A DNA stretch of 26,659 nucleotides from the NCBI GenBank assembly GCA_004557905.1, contig SFFH01000026.1:1-26659 (forward strand), given 5' to 3'. This DNA comes from Clostridiales bacterium (GTDB taxonomy: Bacteria > Bacillota > Clostridia > Christensenellales > Aristaeellaceae). The notes beneath the pieces are model-generated. The model saw only the letters and a list, made by a program, of their open reading frames with translations, searched no databases and had not been told where the DNA came from. Position 1 is the first letter of the stretch. Each line of letters starts with the position of its first letter. Shown in pieces: positions 8,025 through 18,735 of this stretch. A program made the position numbers and the translations under genes.

Positions 8025-8079
8025 GCTTTATTAGATAAATATTATTAAATAGGATGATAATCTTCAAACAGGGGGATAC

Positions 8080-8442
8080 ATGTACGTTTCATTTAATATC
8101 ATCGGCCGGAACATCAAGCAGGCGCGCAAGGCTGCCCACCTCACGCAGGAACAAGCTGCCGAGCGGGTCGGGCTTTCTGCACTGCATTACGGGCGGATTG
8201 AGCGCGGGCAGCGGCAGGTTTCCCTGAAGCAGCTTGCCAGAATCGGGACGGCGCTGGGGACGCCCTTTGAAGCGCTCCTGGCCGACTGTATTCTAGATCA
8301 GGAAAACGTCGCTTCGGTATTGGAAGCAGCGGCCGATCAACCAAAGGGCTGCGCTGAGTACGCACTGATTCTTCTGGATCAGTACCGCGAACAGCTCAAG
8401 GCTTATGCCCTGAAGCTTGAGCAGACAGACGCACGCCGCTAA
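8080..8442 (+). CDS. XRE-family helix-turn-helix regulator
   Basis: A 120-residue protein with an N-terminal Cro/C1-type HTH (about residues 8-65; HLTQEQAAERVGLSALHYGRIERG) and a helical C-terminal segment of unrecognised type (about 70-120). An AGGGGGA ribosome binding site lies just before the ATG. It is driven by a near-consensus promoter that overlaps the inverted-repeat array. It is convergent with engB and shares that intergenic hairpin. Function beyond DNA binding is unknown; a small regulatory switch with the divergent XRE gene is inferred. Confidence 0.82.
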   Translation: MYVSFNIIGRNIKQARKAAHLTQEQAAERVGLSALHYGRIERGQRQVSLKQLARIGTALGTPFEALLADCILDQENVASVLEAAADQPKGCAEYALILLDQYREQLKAYALKLEQTDARR

Positions 8443-8460
8443 AACCACAGATGACTTCCA

Positions 8461-8509
8461 GCAACCGCAAAAAATCCGGAAGAGCCGCGCTCTCCCGGAT
8501 TCCGGTTGC
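8461..8509 (-). terminator. Terminator of the lon-engB operon
   Basis: An inner hairpin (AATCCGG plus AGAG, 5-nt loop, CTCT plus CCGGATT) is followed on the minus strand by TTTT. An outer 7-bp arm (8461-8467 with 8503-8509, GCAACCG/CGGTTGC) extends the structure. On the plus strand it has no T tract, so it mainly terminates engB. Confidence 0.8.
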
Positions 8510-8545
8510 CTGTCAATATGGCATAGTTATCACTTTGGGGCTGGA

Positions 8546-9157
8546 TTATTTTCCGTCCTCTTCCACCTCAACCTCGGCATAGCAGACCTCCTCGATCTTC
8601 GCGAGGATTTCCTCCCGACCGGAGCCGTCTTCGCTGGAGAACGGAATCACCTGCCAGGGCTGCACGGCCAGCGCGCGGCAGATCGGCGCGATGTGCTTCA
8701 TGCGCGCGCCGCGGCTGATCTTGTCCGCCTTCGTGGCGATCACCGTAAATGGGATGCCCGCCTGCCGCAGGAACAGGTTCATCTCCCGGTCCTCGCTCGT
8801 CGGCTCGTGGCGGATGTCCACCAGATGGAACACATGGCACAGATCCTCCGTCGTGGCAAAGTAGTTCTGCATCATTTTGCCCCAGGATTCCTTCTCCGCC
8901 TTGCTCACCTTGGCAAAGCCGTAGCCGGGCAGGTCGATGAAGTTGATCTCCTGGTTGATCTGGAAGACGTTGATCAGCCGCGTCTTGCCGGGCGTGGCGC
9001 TGGTGCGCGCCAGCTTGCCGCGGTTGGTCAGCTTGTTGATCATCGAGGATTTTCCCACGTTGCTCTTCCCCGCGAAGGCCACCTCCGGACAGCCTTTGGT
9101 TGCGAATTCGCCGTAGTCCTTCATCGAGGTGATGAAGTCTGCGCGTTTGACTTGCAT
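8546..9157 (-). CDS. engB: Ribosome biogenesis GTPase EngB/YsxC
   Basis: A 203-residue TrmE-Era-EngA-EngB-type GTPase needed for late assembly of the large ribosomal subunit. The G motifs are G1 GKSNVGKSS (about 30-38), the switch-I threonine in TSATPGKT, G3 DLPGYG, G4 TKAD and G5 SSEDGSG. The N-terminal QVKRADFITSMKDYGEF is typical of the family, as is the length. The C-terminus is acidic (EVEVEEDGK). The gene follows lon by 15 bp with its own AAAGGAGA ribosome binding site, the same order as in Bacillus (lonA-ysxC). The identification is firm. Confidence 0.95.
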   Translation of the reverse strand: MQVKRADFITSMKDYGEFATKGCPEVAFAGKSNVGKSSMINKLTNRGKLARTSATPGKTRLINVFQINQEINFIDLPGYGFAKVSKAEKESWGKMMQNYFATTEDLCHVFHLVDIRHEPTSEDREMNLFLRQAGIPFTVIATKADKISRGARMKHIAPICRALAVQPWQVIPFSSEDGSGREEILAKIEEVCYAEVEVEEDGK

Positions 9158-9172
9158 GGTCTTCTCCTTTGC

Positions 9173-11596
<2,424 letters not shown>

Positions 11597-11616
11597 ATTC
11601 AGTTCCTCCTTGCATG

Positions 11617-11645
11617 TCGGTCCGTATTCGTAAGGCTCGGACCGA
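11617..11645. promoter_or_regulatory. Inverted repeat in the lon leader
   Basis: TCGGTCCG (11617-11624) and CGGACCGA (11638-11645) are perfect 8-bp arms separated by 13 bp. They start just after the predicted lon transcription start and end shortly before the ribosome binding site. They match neither the CIRCE element of HrcA nor a CtsR box as I know them. They may be a repressor site or an mRNA hairpin. Confidence 0.55.
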
Positions 11646-11654
11646 TGTTTTCTT

Positions 11655-11683
11655 ATTATACCTGAATGATGCGCAATTTGCAA
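11655..11683 (-). promoter_or_regulatory. Promoter of lon-engB
   Basis: On the minus strand TTGCAA (11678-11683), a 17-bp spacer and consensus TATAAT (11655-11660). Transcription should start near 11648, about 50 nt before the lon TTG. Confidence 0.82.
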
Positions 11684-11740
11684 CCGATACAGCCTGACCA
11701 ACTGTCGCCTGTCATCAAATGGCTTCCTGGCTTCTTCCTC

Positions 11741-11769
11741 TTGCCTCCGCCGGGCTTTTGTGCTATACT
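11741..11769 (+). promoter_or_regulatory. Promoter of the riboswitch-antiporter transcript
   Basis: TTGCCT (11741-11746), a 17-bp spacer and TATACT (11764-11769) preceded by TG at 11761-11762 (extended -10). The predicted start, about 11776, coincides with the first stem of the fluoride riboswitch. Confidence 0.82.
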
Positions 11770-11773
11770 CCGG

Positions 11774-11837
11774 TTTGGGAATGAAGCTCTCCCAAGGCAT
11801 ATGCCTGAACCGCTTTTCAAGCTGATGGCTTCTGCTG
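11774..11837 (+). ncRNA. Fluoride riboswitch (crcB motif) aptamer
   Basis: Stem P1 is TTGGGA/TCCCAA (11775-11780 with 11790-11795) with the 9-nt loop ATGAAGCTC, the same loop length as the Pseudomonas syringae aptamer as I recall it. GAAGC in the loop can pair with GCTTC (11828-11832) to make the diagnostic pseudoknot. Between them are the conserved TGAACCGCT (11806-11814), the short stem GCTT/AAGC and CTGATGG (11822-11828). An extra palindrome, GGCATATGCC (11796-11805), forms an inserted stem or spacer. Fluoride riboswitches sense the ion and switch on fluoride-protection genes; here the downstream gene is a cation/proton antiporter. The aptamer begins at the predicted transcription start and its 3' half is shared with a terminator stem. 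Motifs are read directly; the family match is from memory. Confidence 0.9.
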
Positions 11838-11868
11838 TTTTTTCGGCAGAGCTGTCGGCTTTATTTTT
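11820..11868 (+). terminator. Riboswitch-controlled terminator
   Basis: The arm from 11820 to 11837 pairs with 11844-11860 in about 17 bp with one bulged T, closing a TTTTTT loop. The tract TTTATTTTT follows. Its 5' arm contains the aptamer's CTGATGG and GCTTC pseudoknot strand, so folding the aptamer and forming the terminator are mutually exclusive. The expected logic is that fluoride stabilises the aptamer and allows read-through. Confidence 0.82.
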
Positions 11869-11885
11869 GCCCGGAGGTATCCCTT

Positions 11886-13085
11886 ATGCTGACTTCGCTT
11901 GCGCTCATCTTTCTTGTCGGTCTGGCCGCAGCCGCGCTCTGTGCGCGCATCGGTCTGCCGCGCATCATCGGCATGCTGCTCGCCGGCATGCTGCTTGGAC
12001 CCCATGTGCTCGGCCTGCTTGACCCGTCCATCCTGAGCATCTCCGCCGATCTTCGGCGCATGGCGCTGGTCATCATCCTGATCAAGGCCGGGCTCTCGCT
12101 GAGCATCGATGATCTCCGCAAAATCGGCCGTCCGGCGCTGCTGATGTCCTTCCTGCCCGCTCTCTTTGAGCTGCTGGCGGTTGTTCTCCTCGCTCCGCGT
12201 ATATTTGGCGTCACGGTTTTGGAAGCTGCAATCCTCGGGGCTGTGCTCAGTGCCGTGTCGCCCGCCGTCGTCGTGCCGAGGATGGTCGCGCTGATTGAGG
12301 AGAAGCGCGGCACGGGCAAGGCGATTCCGCAGCTGATCCTGGCTGGCGCGTCGCTGGATGACGTGTTTGTCATCGTCCTGTTTTCCTCCTTCACGACCAT
12401 GGCGCAGGGAGGACGCGTTGGTGTTTCCGCATTGCTGGGGATTCCCGTTTCCATGGTATCCGGCACGCTGCTCGGCATGCTGACCGGCGCTTTGCTTGCA
12501 TGGTTCTTTGCCTGCCGGCATGCTCGCGGCAAGGGCATCCGCAGCAGCGTGAAGGTCATTCTCCTGCTCGCCGTTTCCTTTCTGCTTCTGGCTGCGGAGG
12601 AAGCACTTGAGGGTATCGTTCCGCTCTCCGGCCTGCTGGCGGTCATGAGCACGTCGATCACACTGGCCATGCGCAGCGCACCGTGCGTCGTCGATCGCCT
12701 CAAGGCCAAATTCGGCAAGCTCTGGCTTGCAGCGGAAGCCATCCTGTTTGTGCTTGTCGGCGCAGCGGTGGATATCCGCTATACGCTGAGCGCCGGTCCG
12801 GGCGCTGTTGTGCTGATCGCGCTCGCGCTTCTCTTCCGCTCCGCCGGCGTGCTGCTCTGCCTGCCCGGCACCCCACTCAACCGGCGGGAACGGCTGTACT
12901 GTGTCATCGCCTATCTGCCCAAAGCCACCGTGCAGGCCGCCATCGGCTCCGTGCCGCTGGCCATGGGTCTGCCCTGCGGCAGCCTCGTCCTCTCCGTCTC
13001 CGTGCTCGCCATCCTCATCACCGCTCCTCTGGGCGCCATCCTCATGGACAGGACCCGGGATCGCCTGCTGGTAGCCGAGCCATAA
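11886..13085 (+). CDS. Cation/proton antiporter, SLC9B/NHA (CPA2) type, fluoride-riboswitch controlled
   Basis: A 399-residue integral membrane protein with about 12 hydrophobic segments. Family signatures are SPAVVVPRM (about 124-132), GASLDDVF with the paired Asp expected to bind and exchange ions, and LPKATVQAAIGSVPLA with the conserved Lys near the C-terminal end. These three motifs resemble the NHA/SLC9B branch of the CPA2 superfamily and argue against CPA1 NhaP. It should exchange Na+ or another cation for protons. It has a GGAGG ribosome binding site and sits alone between clpX and lon on the opposite strand. A fluoride riboswitch precedes it, so a role in coping with fluoride, for instance pH or ion balance after HF entry, is inferred. 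Direct fluoride export is not indicated by the family. Confidence 0.88.
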   Translation: MLTSLALIFLVGLAAAALCARIGLPRIIGMLLAGMLLGPHVLGLLDPSILSISADLRRMALVIILIKAGLSLSIDDLRKIGRPALLMSFLPALFELLAVVLLAPRIFGVTVLEAAILGAVLSAVSPAVVVPRMVALIEEKRGTGKAIPQLILAGASLDDVFVIVLFSSFTTMAQGGRVGVSALLGIPVSMVSGTLLGMLTGALLAWFFACRHARGKGIRSSVKVILLLAVSFLLLAAEEALEGIVPLSGLLAVMSTSITLAMRSAPCVVDRLKAKFGKLWLAAEAILFVLVGAAVDIRYTLSAGPGAVVLIALALLFRSAGVLLCLPGTPLNRRERLYCVIAYLPKATVQAAIGSVPLAMGLPCGSLVLSVSVLAILITAPLGAILMDRTRDRLLVAEP

Positions 13086-13143
13086 CGTTCTTTTCCCGCG
13101 TGAATCCGCTCAAGGCGCGCACCGAAACTGCATCACACAGCAA

Positions 13144-13173
13144 AGCATCCGCACGGTCTCCCATACGGATGCT
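13144..13173. terminator. Terminator between convergent antiporter and clpX genes
   Basis: AGCATCCG (13144-13151) pairs with CGGATGCT (13166-13173) around a 14-nt loop. Short T-rich tracts follow on both strands (CTTTATG on plus, TTTGCTG on minus), so it probably serves both genes, though neither tract is strong. Confidence 0.6.
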
Positions 13174-13187
13174 CTTTATGTATTGTT

Positions 13188-14501
<1,314 letters not shown>

Positions 14502-14534
14502 GTCGCACCTCAGATTCTGATTGATCGATAGAGA

Positions 14535-14567
14535 ATGATTTCTCCCCCGCCCGGGAGGAGAAATCAT
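14535..14567 (-). promoter_or_regulatory. Stem-loop between clpP and clpX
   Basis: A perfect 11-bp stem (14535-14545 with 14557-14567, ATGATTTCTCC/GGAGAAATCAT) with an 11-nt loop. No T run follows on the minus strand, so it is more likely a processing, stability or partial attenuation hairpin than a full terminator. Confidence 0.55.
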
Positions 14568-14576
14568 GCAAAGGTC

Positions 14577-15176
14577 TTACTTTTTGCGCGGCTGATAAAT
14601 CTCGTCGATGATGCCGTACTTCAGCGCCTCCTCGGCAGTCATGAAGTAATCGCGCTCCACGTCCCGCTGGATCTTCTCCAGCGGCTGGCCGGTCATCTCG
14701 GCCATCAGGCCGTTCATCTTGTTCTTGGTGCGCAGCAGCCACTCGGCGTGCAGCTGCACGTCCGTCGCCTGGCCGCTCGCGCCGCCGCTGGGCTGATGGA
14801 TCATGACCTCGCTGTTGGGCAGGGCCAGACGCATGCCCGGCTCGCCGGCCATCAGCAGGAACGCGCCCATCGACGCGGCCATGCCCAGGCACACCGTGCG
14901 GACCTTCGGCTTGATGTAGCGCATGGTGTCAAAGATCGCCATGCCGTCGGTGACGCTGCCGCCCGGGCTGTTGATGTACATGGAGATTTCCGCGTCCGGG
15001 TCCTCCATCTCCAGAAACAGAAGCTGGGCGACGATGCTGTTGGCCAGCTGCTCGTTCACCTCGCCGCGCAGGAACACGACGCGGTCCTTGAGCAGGCGGG
15101 AGTACACGTCATACGAGCGCTCGCCGTACGGCGTCTTCTCGATGACGCTCGGCTCCATATAGTAATTGTTGGTCAT
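14577..15176 (-). CDS. clpP: ATP-dependent Clp protease proteolytic subunit ClpP
   Basis: A 199-residue serine peptidase that forms the tetradecameric chamber used by ClpX. The catalytic triad is present: Ser102 in GMAASMGA, His127 in MIHQPSGG and Asp176 in ERDYFM. The N-terminal loop (PSVIEKTPYGERSYDVYSRL) and the substrate groove motif INSPGGSV are typical. A GAGGAGG ribosome binding site precedes the ATG. It sits between tig and clpX, as in many Firmicutes, and all three should be transcribed from the tig promoter. A small 6-bp hairpin (15214-15219 with 15225-15230) overlaps the tig stop codon just upstream. Confidence 0.97.
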   Translation of the reverse strand: MTNNYYMEPSVIEKTPYGERSYDVYSRLLKDRVVFLRGEVNEQLANSIVAQLLFLEMEDPDAEISMYINSPGGSVTDGMAIFDTMRYIKPKVRTVCLGMAASMGAFLLMAGEPGMRLALPNSEVMIHQPSGGASGQATDVQLHAEWLLRTKNKMNGLMAEMTGQPLEKIQRDVERDYFMTAEEALKYGIIDEIYQPRKK

Positions 15177-15228
15177 AGGAATGCCTCCTCATCACATGCG
15201 AATCGGCAGGCGCGATTGGCTAAGCCAA

Positions 15229-16518
15229 TCAGGCCTCGATCTTCGCGTTGTCGGCGAGGAACTTCACGCAGTTGTCGCGGATCGCATCGGCCTTGAAGTA
15301 CTCGATATCGCTCTCAGACAGGGACGCCTTGAACTCCTCGACGGTCTTGCCGGTCTGGGCGGCGAACGCCTCCAGCTGCTTGTCGATCTGCTCCTGGGTG
15401 GCATCGATGGCCTCGGCCTTCTCAATCGCCTCGAGCACCAGGTGCGCCTTCACGCTCTTCTCGGCCTGGCCGCGGTAGTTCTCACGGAAGGCCTTCATGT
15501 CGGAGCCGGTGTACTTGAGGAAGTCATCCAGCTTCAGGCCGTTGCCCATGAGGCGGTACTCGAAGTCGCGCATCATGGAGTCGATCTGGCGCTCGATCAT
15601 CGCCTCCGGGATCTCCACGGTCGCGTTCTCCAGCACCTTCTCGATCACCGCGTTGGTGAAATTGTTGTTGTCGCGCTCAGCAGCCTGAGCTTCCAGTTTG
15701 GCACGGATGTCCGCCTTGTATTCCTCCAGGGTGTCAAACTCGGAGATATCCTTGGCAAAATCGTCGTCAAGCGCCGGCAGCTGGGTCTCGGTGATGGAGT
15801 TCACCTTGACATGGAACACAGCGGCCTTGCCCGCCAGCTCCTCGGCATGGTACTTCTCCGGGAAGGTGACCTGCAGGTCCTTCTCCTCGCCGATGTTCAT
15901 GCCGATCATCTGCTCCTCAAAGCCCGGGATGAAGCTGCCGGAGCCGATCTTGAGGGTCTGATCCTGCGCGGTGCCGCCGGCAAAAGCCACGCCGTCCACG
16001 GTGCCGGCATAGTCAAGGTTCACGGTGTCGCCCTCGGCAACCGCGCGGTCCTCGACCTGGATCTCGGTCGCCTGCTTGTTGCGCTCTTCCTCCACGCGCG
16101 CGTCGACCTCGACGTCAGTCACGACGGTGGTCTCCTTCTTCACGGACACGCCCTTGTACTCGCCCAGGGTCACGTCCGGCTTGACGAAGACCTCGCAGGT
16201 GAACTTGAGGTTCTTGCCCGCGCCGATCTCCTGAATCTCGATCTCCGGACGGTCGACAACCTCAATCTTGTTCTCGTCCACGGCCGGGCCGTACACTTCG
16301 TCGAAGATCAGCTCAAAGGCTTCGTCGTAGAAGACGCCCTCGCCGTACATGTTCTCGATCATCTTGCGCGGGGCCTTGCCCTTGCGGAAGCCCGGGATGG
16401 TGACCTGGTTGCGGACCTTGAGGTACGCCTTGCCCATCGCCTCATCGAACTTCGCGCTGTCGATGTCAAAGGACAGCTTGACCTTGTTGCTGGCAATCTT
16501 CTCTACGGTGGTGCTCAT
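15229..16518 (-). CDS. tig: Trigger factor (ribosome-associated chaperone and prolyl isomerase)
   Basis: A 429-residue chaperone that binds nascent chains at the ribosomal exit tunnel. The N-terminal ribosome-binding domain carries GFRKGKAPRKMIENMYG, matching the family's GFRxGKxP signature. An FKBP-type PPIase domain follows at about 160-240 (VEDRAVAEGDTVNLDYAGTV, FIPGFEEQMIGM). The rest is the helical C-terminal cradle (TEEF-like and SESDIEYF motifs). The start was set at the ATG before STTVEKIASNKV, with AGGAGG about 11 nt upstream; an in-frame ATG at 16548 lies before that ribosome binding site. It heads the tig-clpP-clpX transcript. Confidence 0.96.
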   Translation of the reverse strand: MSTTVEKIASNKVKLSFDIDSAKFDEAMGKAYLKVRNQVTIPGFRKGKAPRKMIENMYGEGVFYDEAFELIFDEVYGPAVDENKIEVVDRPEIEIQEIGAGKNLKFTCEVFVKPDVTLGEYKGVSVKKETTVVTDVEVDARVEEERNKQATEIQVEDRAVAEGDTVNLDYAGTVDGVAFAGGTAQDQTLKIGSGSFIPGFEEQMIGMNIGEEKDLQVTFPEKYHAEELAGKAAVFHVKVNSITETQLPALDDDFAKDISEFDTLEEYKADIRAKLEAQAAERDNNNFTNAVIEKVLENATVEIPEAMIERQIDSMMRDFEYRLMGNGLKLDDFLKYTGSDMKAFRENYRGQAEKSVKAHLVLEAIEKAEAIDATQEQIDKQLEAFAAQTGKTVEEFKASLSESDIEYFKADAIRDNCVKFLADNAKIEA

Positions 16519-16821
16519 GTGCTTTTGCTCCTCCTGAATATCAATCATGGATGATGTTGTTCTGCTTTCTGTTCACAGCATCCCGGAAAACCGAAAACGC
16601 TATCCGATATTGTAGCACACCGATAAAAGAAGATCAATCCCAAAAAAGCGGGCAAATGCTCATTTTTTCTGGTTTTCACCGGATTGACGGGCGATTTTTG
16701 CCGCCATTGGCCATCCTTATGCGCCCCGGTCTGTTTTTATGCCGGGTCAGTGCAGTGTTTTCACATAAGCTCGGCGCGATTGGCGCACACTGAGGCCAGC
16801 TTGCGCGTGAGGAGGGCTTTT
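16519..16821. other. Divergent intergenic region
   Basis: About 300 bp separate tig (minus) from the GT84-like gene (plus). It holds the tig promoter and leader and, for the plus-strand gene, a GGAGGG ribosome binding site at 16811-16816. I could not place a convincing plus-strand promoter; a TTGACG at 16684 has no good -10 partner. No small gene or recognised RNA was seen. Confidence 0.5.
16609..16637 (-). promoter_or_regulatory. Promoter of tig-clpP-clpX
   Basis: On the minus strand TTGATC (16632-16637), a 17-bp spacer and TACAAT (16609-16614), with TG one base before the -10 (extended -10). Transcription would start near 16602, about 85 nt before the tig ATG. Confidence 0.78.
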
Positions 16822-18612
16822 ATGGATCGTTCGCTTCTGCACGTCGTCAGCTGCGTCCTGCGCACGCAGGCGGACGCGGACGACGCGCTTCGTCAGCTTC
16901 GCCGCCTGAGCGCGGGCGATGCTGCCCATACCCTGCTCCTCTTTGCGGATTTTCATGCGGCCAACGCCGCAAGTCTTCCGGATGACGCGCCGCTGCTGCG
17001 CCGCCTCCAGTCCGGCGTGATGGCGATGAATGCCCGCCGTCCCGGCCGGTTTCTGCTGCTGGCGCGCCGGCGCGTCTGGGACGACGCCAGCAGGCAGTAC
17101 CTAGGCTGGGAGCAGCCGCTCGCCTGCCGCGAGGTGCTCGCCCAGCTGCTCTCGTCCGGCCAGACCTCCGCCGTCTTCGACGCAGCCACCGTCTCGCCCG
17201 CCTCGCTGAAGGGCCGCTTTGACGCCGTGCTCTTTTCCGGCATGGAGCTTTCCTGCACGCCCGATACGCCCACGCGCATGCTCGCCGCGCTTGACCATGC
17301 CCCGTGCGGCCGCGTCGCCGCGCCAATCCGCCATCCCCGCGCCTATCCGGAAACCGTGTTTGCGCGGCTGGTCCGCACCTGCGGCTTCTCGCTCTCGCCC
17401 GTCTGCGCCGCGCGGGAAACGCTGCTTGCCCGCGACGGCCTGCTGCCCGCGTATCAGCCCACGCTGTTTACCGCCGGAGCGCTGATCGCCTCGCTTGACG
17501 CGCCCGTCACCGCCTCGCCCAAAGCGGAGGGCTGCTTCTTCATGCGCCGCGCGCCGCTCACCCTTGCGGCATGCTTTTCCGCGCACCGGCTGCACGTGCT
17601 GCGCCGCACCGATGCCGTCTCGTTCCTGCCGCTCGTCCAGCTCGCGCTGCTTGTGACGAGCGCGCTGACCGGCGTGCCGCTGCTCACGGCGCTGGCCCTC
17701 CTGCCGGAGGCGCTGGCCCTTCTGCATCCGCGTCTTTTGCCAGGCGCGCTGCTGCGCACGGCGCTGCTGCCGCTCACCGCCGCCGTCTCGCTTGACGCGC
17801 TGCTGTGCCGCCTGTTTGCCCGTTCCCGGTGGTTTCGCCTTCGCCTGCCGGACAGCCTCGTCTCCGCGCAGGGCTGCATGCTCACGGGTGCGGTGCTTCT
17901 GCCGCTCGCCATCGCCAGCGTGCAGGCGCTCGTTTTCCTGCTGCCCATCCTGCTGCTGTGGCTCGGCGCGCCGCTGCTGCTTCCCGCGCTCGCCTCGCCG
18001 ACGCTCGAGCGCATTCCGCTGGCGGAGGATCAGCGCGCCCAGCTGCGCACGATGGCGGAGAGCGCGTACTTTGACGCGGCGCAGGACGTCCATGCGCCGG
18101 CCGCCCTGCGGATGCTCGCCGCCTGCGCGGGCTGCATGCTCGGCGTGCTCGAGCCGGACGAGGCCGCGCGGCAGACGCAGGTCCTGCTTACGGCCGAGCC
18201 CGCCGTGGATTCTCCCGTGGAGAACGCGGCGCTCCTGGTCTGCGCGCAGTTTCTGCGCGAGCGCATGGCGGACTGCGATGCCGCGCTGCGCGCCCTGCCC
18301 GCACAGCTGGAGGAATACGCGCGCAAAAAGGCCAGGACGCAGCCGCCCTTTCCCGGCGCGTCGCAGGACGATCCGCTTGCCGCGCTGTTTCTGCCGCTCG
18401 GCCCCGCCGGGCGCACGGCGCAGCATGCGATTACCCTGCCGCTGACGCATCCGCACACCTACCTCAAGCATCTTCTGCCCGACGGGAACCCGACGGGCGA
18501 TTCGCTTGCGCGCTTTCTGGCGCTGGCTGCCGCGGCGCTCGATCATCCCTTCCATGCGCTGCTGCTGCGCTCTCCGGTTGCCGCGCCGTACGCTGTGATG
18601 ATGTACGTTTAG
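16822..18612 (+). CDS. Membrane protein resembling a shortened, degenerate GT84 cyclic glucan synthase
   Basis: A 596-residue protein with no signal peptide. The first 230 residues follow the layout of the GT84 domain of cyclic beta-1,2-glucan synthases: LLLFADFHAANAASLPDDAPLL (37-58), GVMAMNARRPGRFLLLARRRVW (65-86), YLGWEQ (93-98), then ETVFARLVRTCGF (177-189). The catalytic LDADT-type motif reads FSGME (138-142), so both aspartates are gone. A membrane region follows (about 266-390), including LLRTALLPLTAAVSLDALLCRL, which is like the segment after GT84. RIPLAEDQRAQLRTMAE (397-413) resembles the entry to the glycoamylase domain. The GH94 part is absent, and the last 180 residues are unrecognised. 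The frame is intact over 1.8 kb, which argues for a retained role. The ATG is preceded by GGAGGG. The homology rests on remembered family sequence; activity is not predicted. Confidence 0.6.
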   Translation: MDRSLLHVVSCVLRTQADADDALRQLRRLSAGDAAHTLLLFADFHAANAASLPDDAPLLRRLQSGVMAMNARRPGRFLLLARRRVWDDASRQYLGWEQPLACREVLAQLLSSGQTSAVFDAATVSPASLKGRFDAVLFSGMELSCTPDTPTRMLAALDHAPCGRVAAPIRHPRAYPETVFARLVRTCGFSLSPVCAARETLLARDGLLPAYQPTLFTAGALIASLDAPVTASPKAEGCFFMRRAPLTLAACFSAHRLHVLRRTDAVSFLPLVQLALLVTSALTGVPLLTALALLPEALALLHPRLLPGALLRTALLPLTAAVSLDALLCRLFARSRWFRLRLPDSLVSAQGCMLTGAVLLPLAIASVQALVFLLPILLLWLGAPLLLPALASPTLERIPLAEDQRAQLRTMAESAYFDAAQDVHAPAALRMLAACAGCMLGVLEPDEAARQTQVLLTAEPAVDSPVENAALLVCAQFLRERMADCDAALRALPAQLEEYARKKARTQPPFPGASQDDPLAALFLPLGPAGRTAQHAITLPLTHPHTYLKHLLPDGNPTGDSLARFLALAAAALDHPFHALLLRSPVAAPYAVMMYV

Positions 18613-18687
18613 GGAAACGTTGGGGCCGCAGGCCCCAAACCCCGCCTGGGGACGCAGTCCCCAGACCCCTTCTTCGCTTCGCGGCGG
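18613..18687 (+). repeat. Double-hairpin repeat, copy A (3' side of ilvA)
   Basis: It begins GGAAACGT. Hairpin 1 is TTGGGGCC-GCA-GGCCCCAA (18620-18638), hairpin 2 is CTGGGGAC-GCA-GTCCCCAG (18646-18664), and the conserved tail is CTTCTTCGCTTCGCG. It starts just past the stop codon of the GT84-like gene. Copy B, in the same orientation, lies 1.36 kb away. Confidence 0.85.
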
Positions 18688-18707
18688 TTTTACGCAGCGA
18701 CACAAAA

Positions 18708-18728
18708 GCGCAGGGCCAAGCCCTGCGC
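18708..18728 (-). terminator. Terminator of ilvA
   Basis: GCGCAGGG (18708-18715) and CCCTGCGC (18721-18728) form a perfect 8-bp stem with a 5-nt loop. On the minus strand it is followed by TTTTG. It stands 7 bp past the ilvA stop codon. Confidence 0.8.
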
Positions 18729-18735
18729 AAATGAT

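Noticed and set aside
11597..11800. N-terminal extension of Lon by 68 residues
   Set aside because: It covers the lon promoter and its leader repeat. The TTG at 11596 with AAGGAGG upstream gives the family's normal start.
11774..11868. Na+ or Mn2+ riboswitch, or a plain attenuator, upstream of the antiporter
   Set aside because: The loop/pseudoknot pair, TGAACCGCT and CTGATGG fit the fluoride aptamer specifically. I saw no yybP-ykoY-type features.
17101..18705. Open frame antisense to the GT84-like gene
   Set aside because: The plus-strand frame has a ribosome binding site, family landmarks and membrane segments; the antisense product is Arg/Gln/Gly-rich and unstructured.
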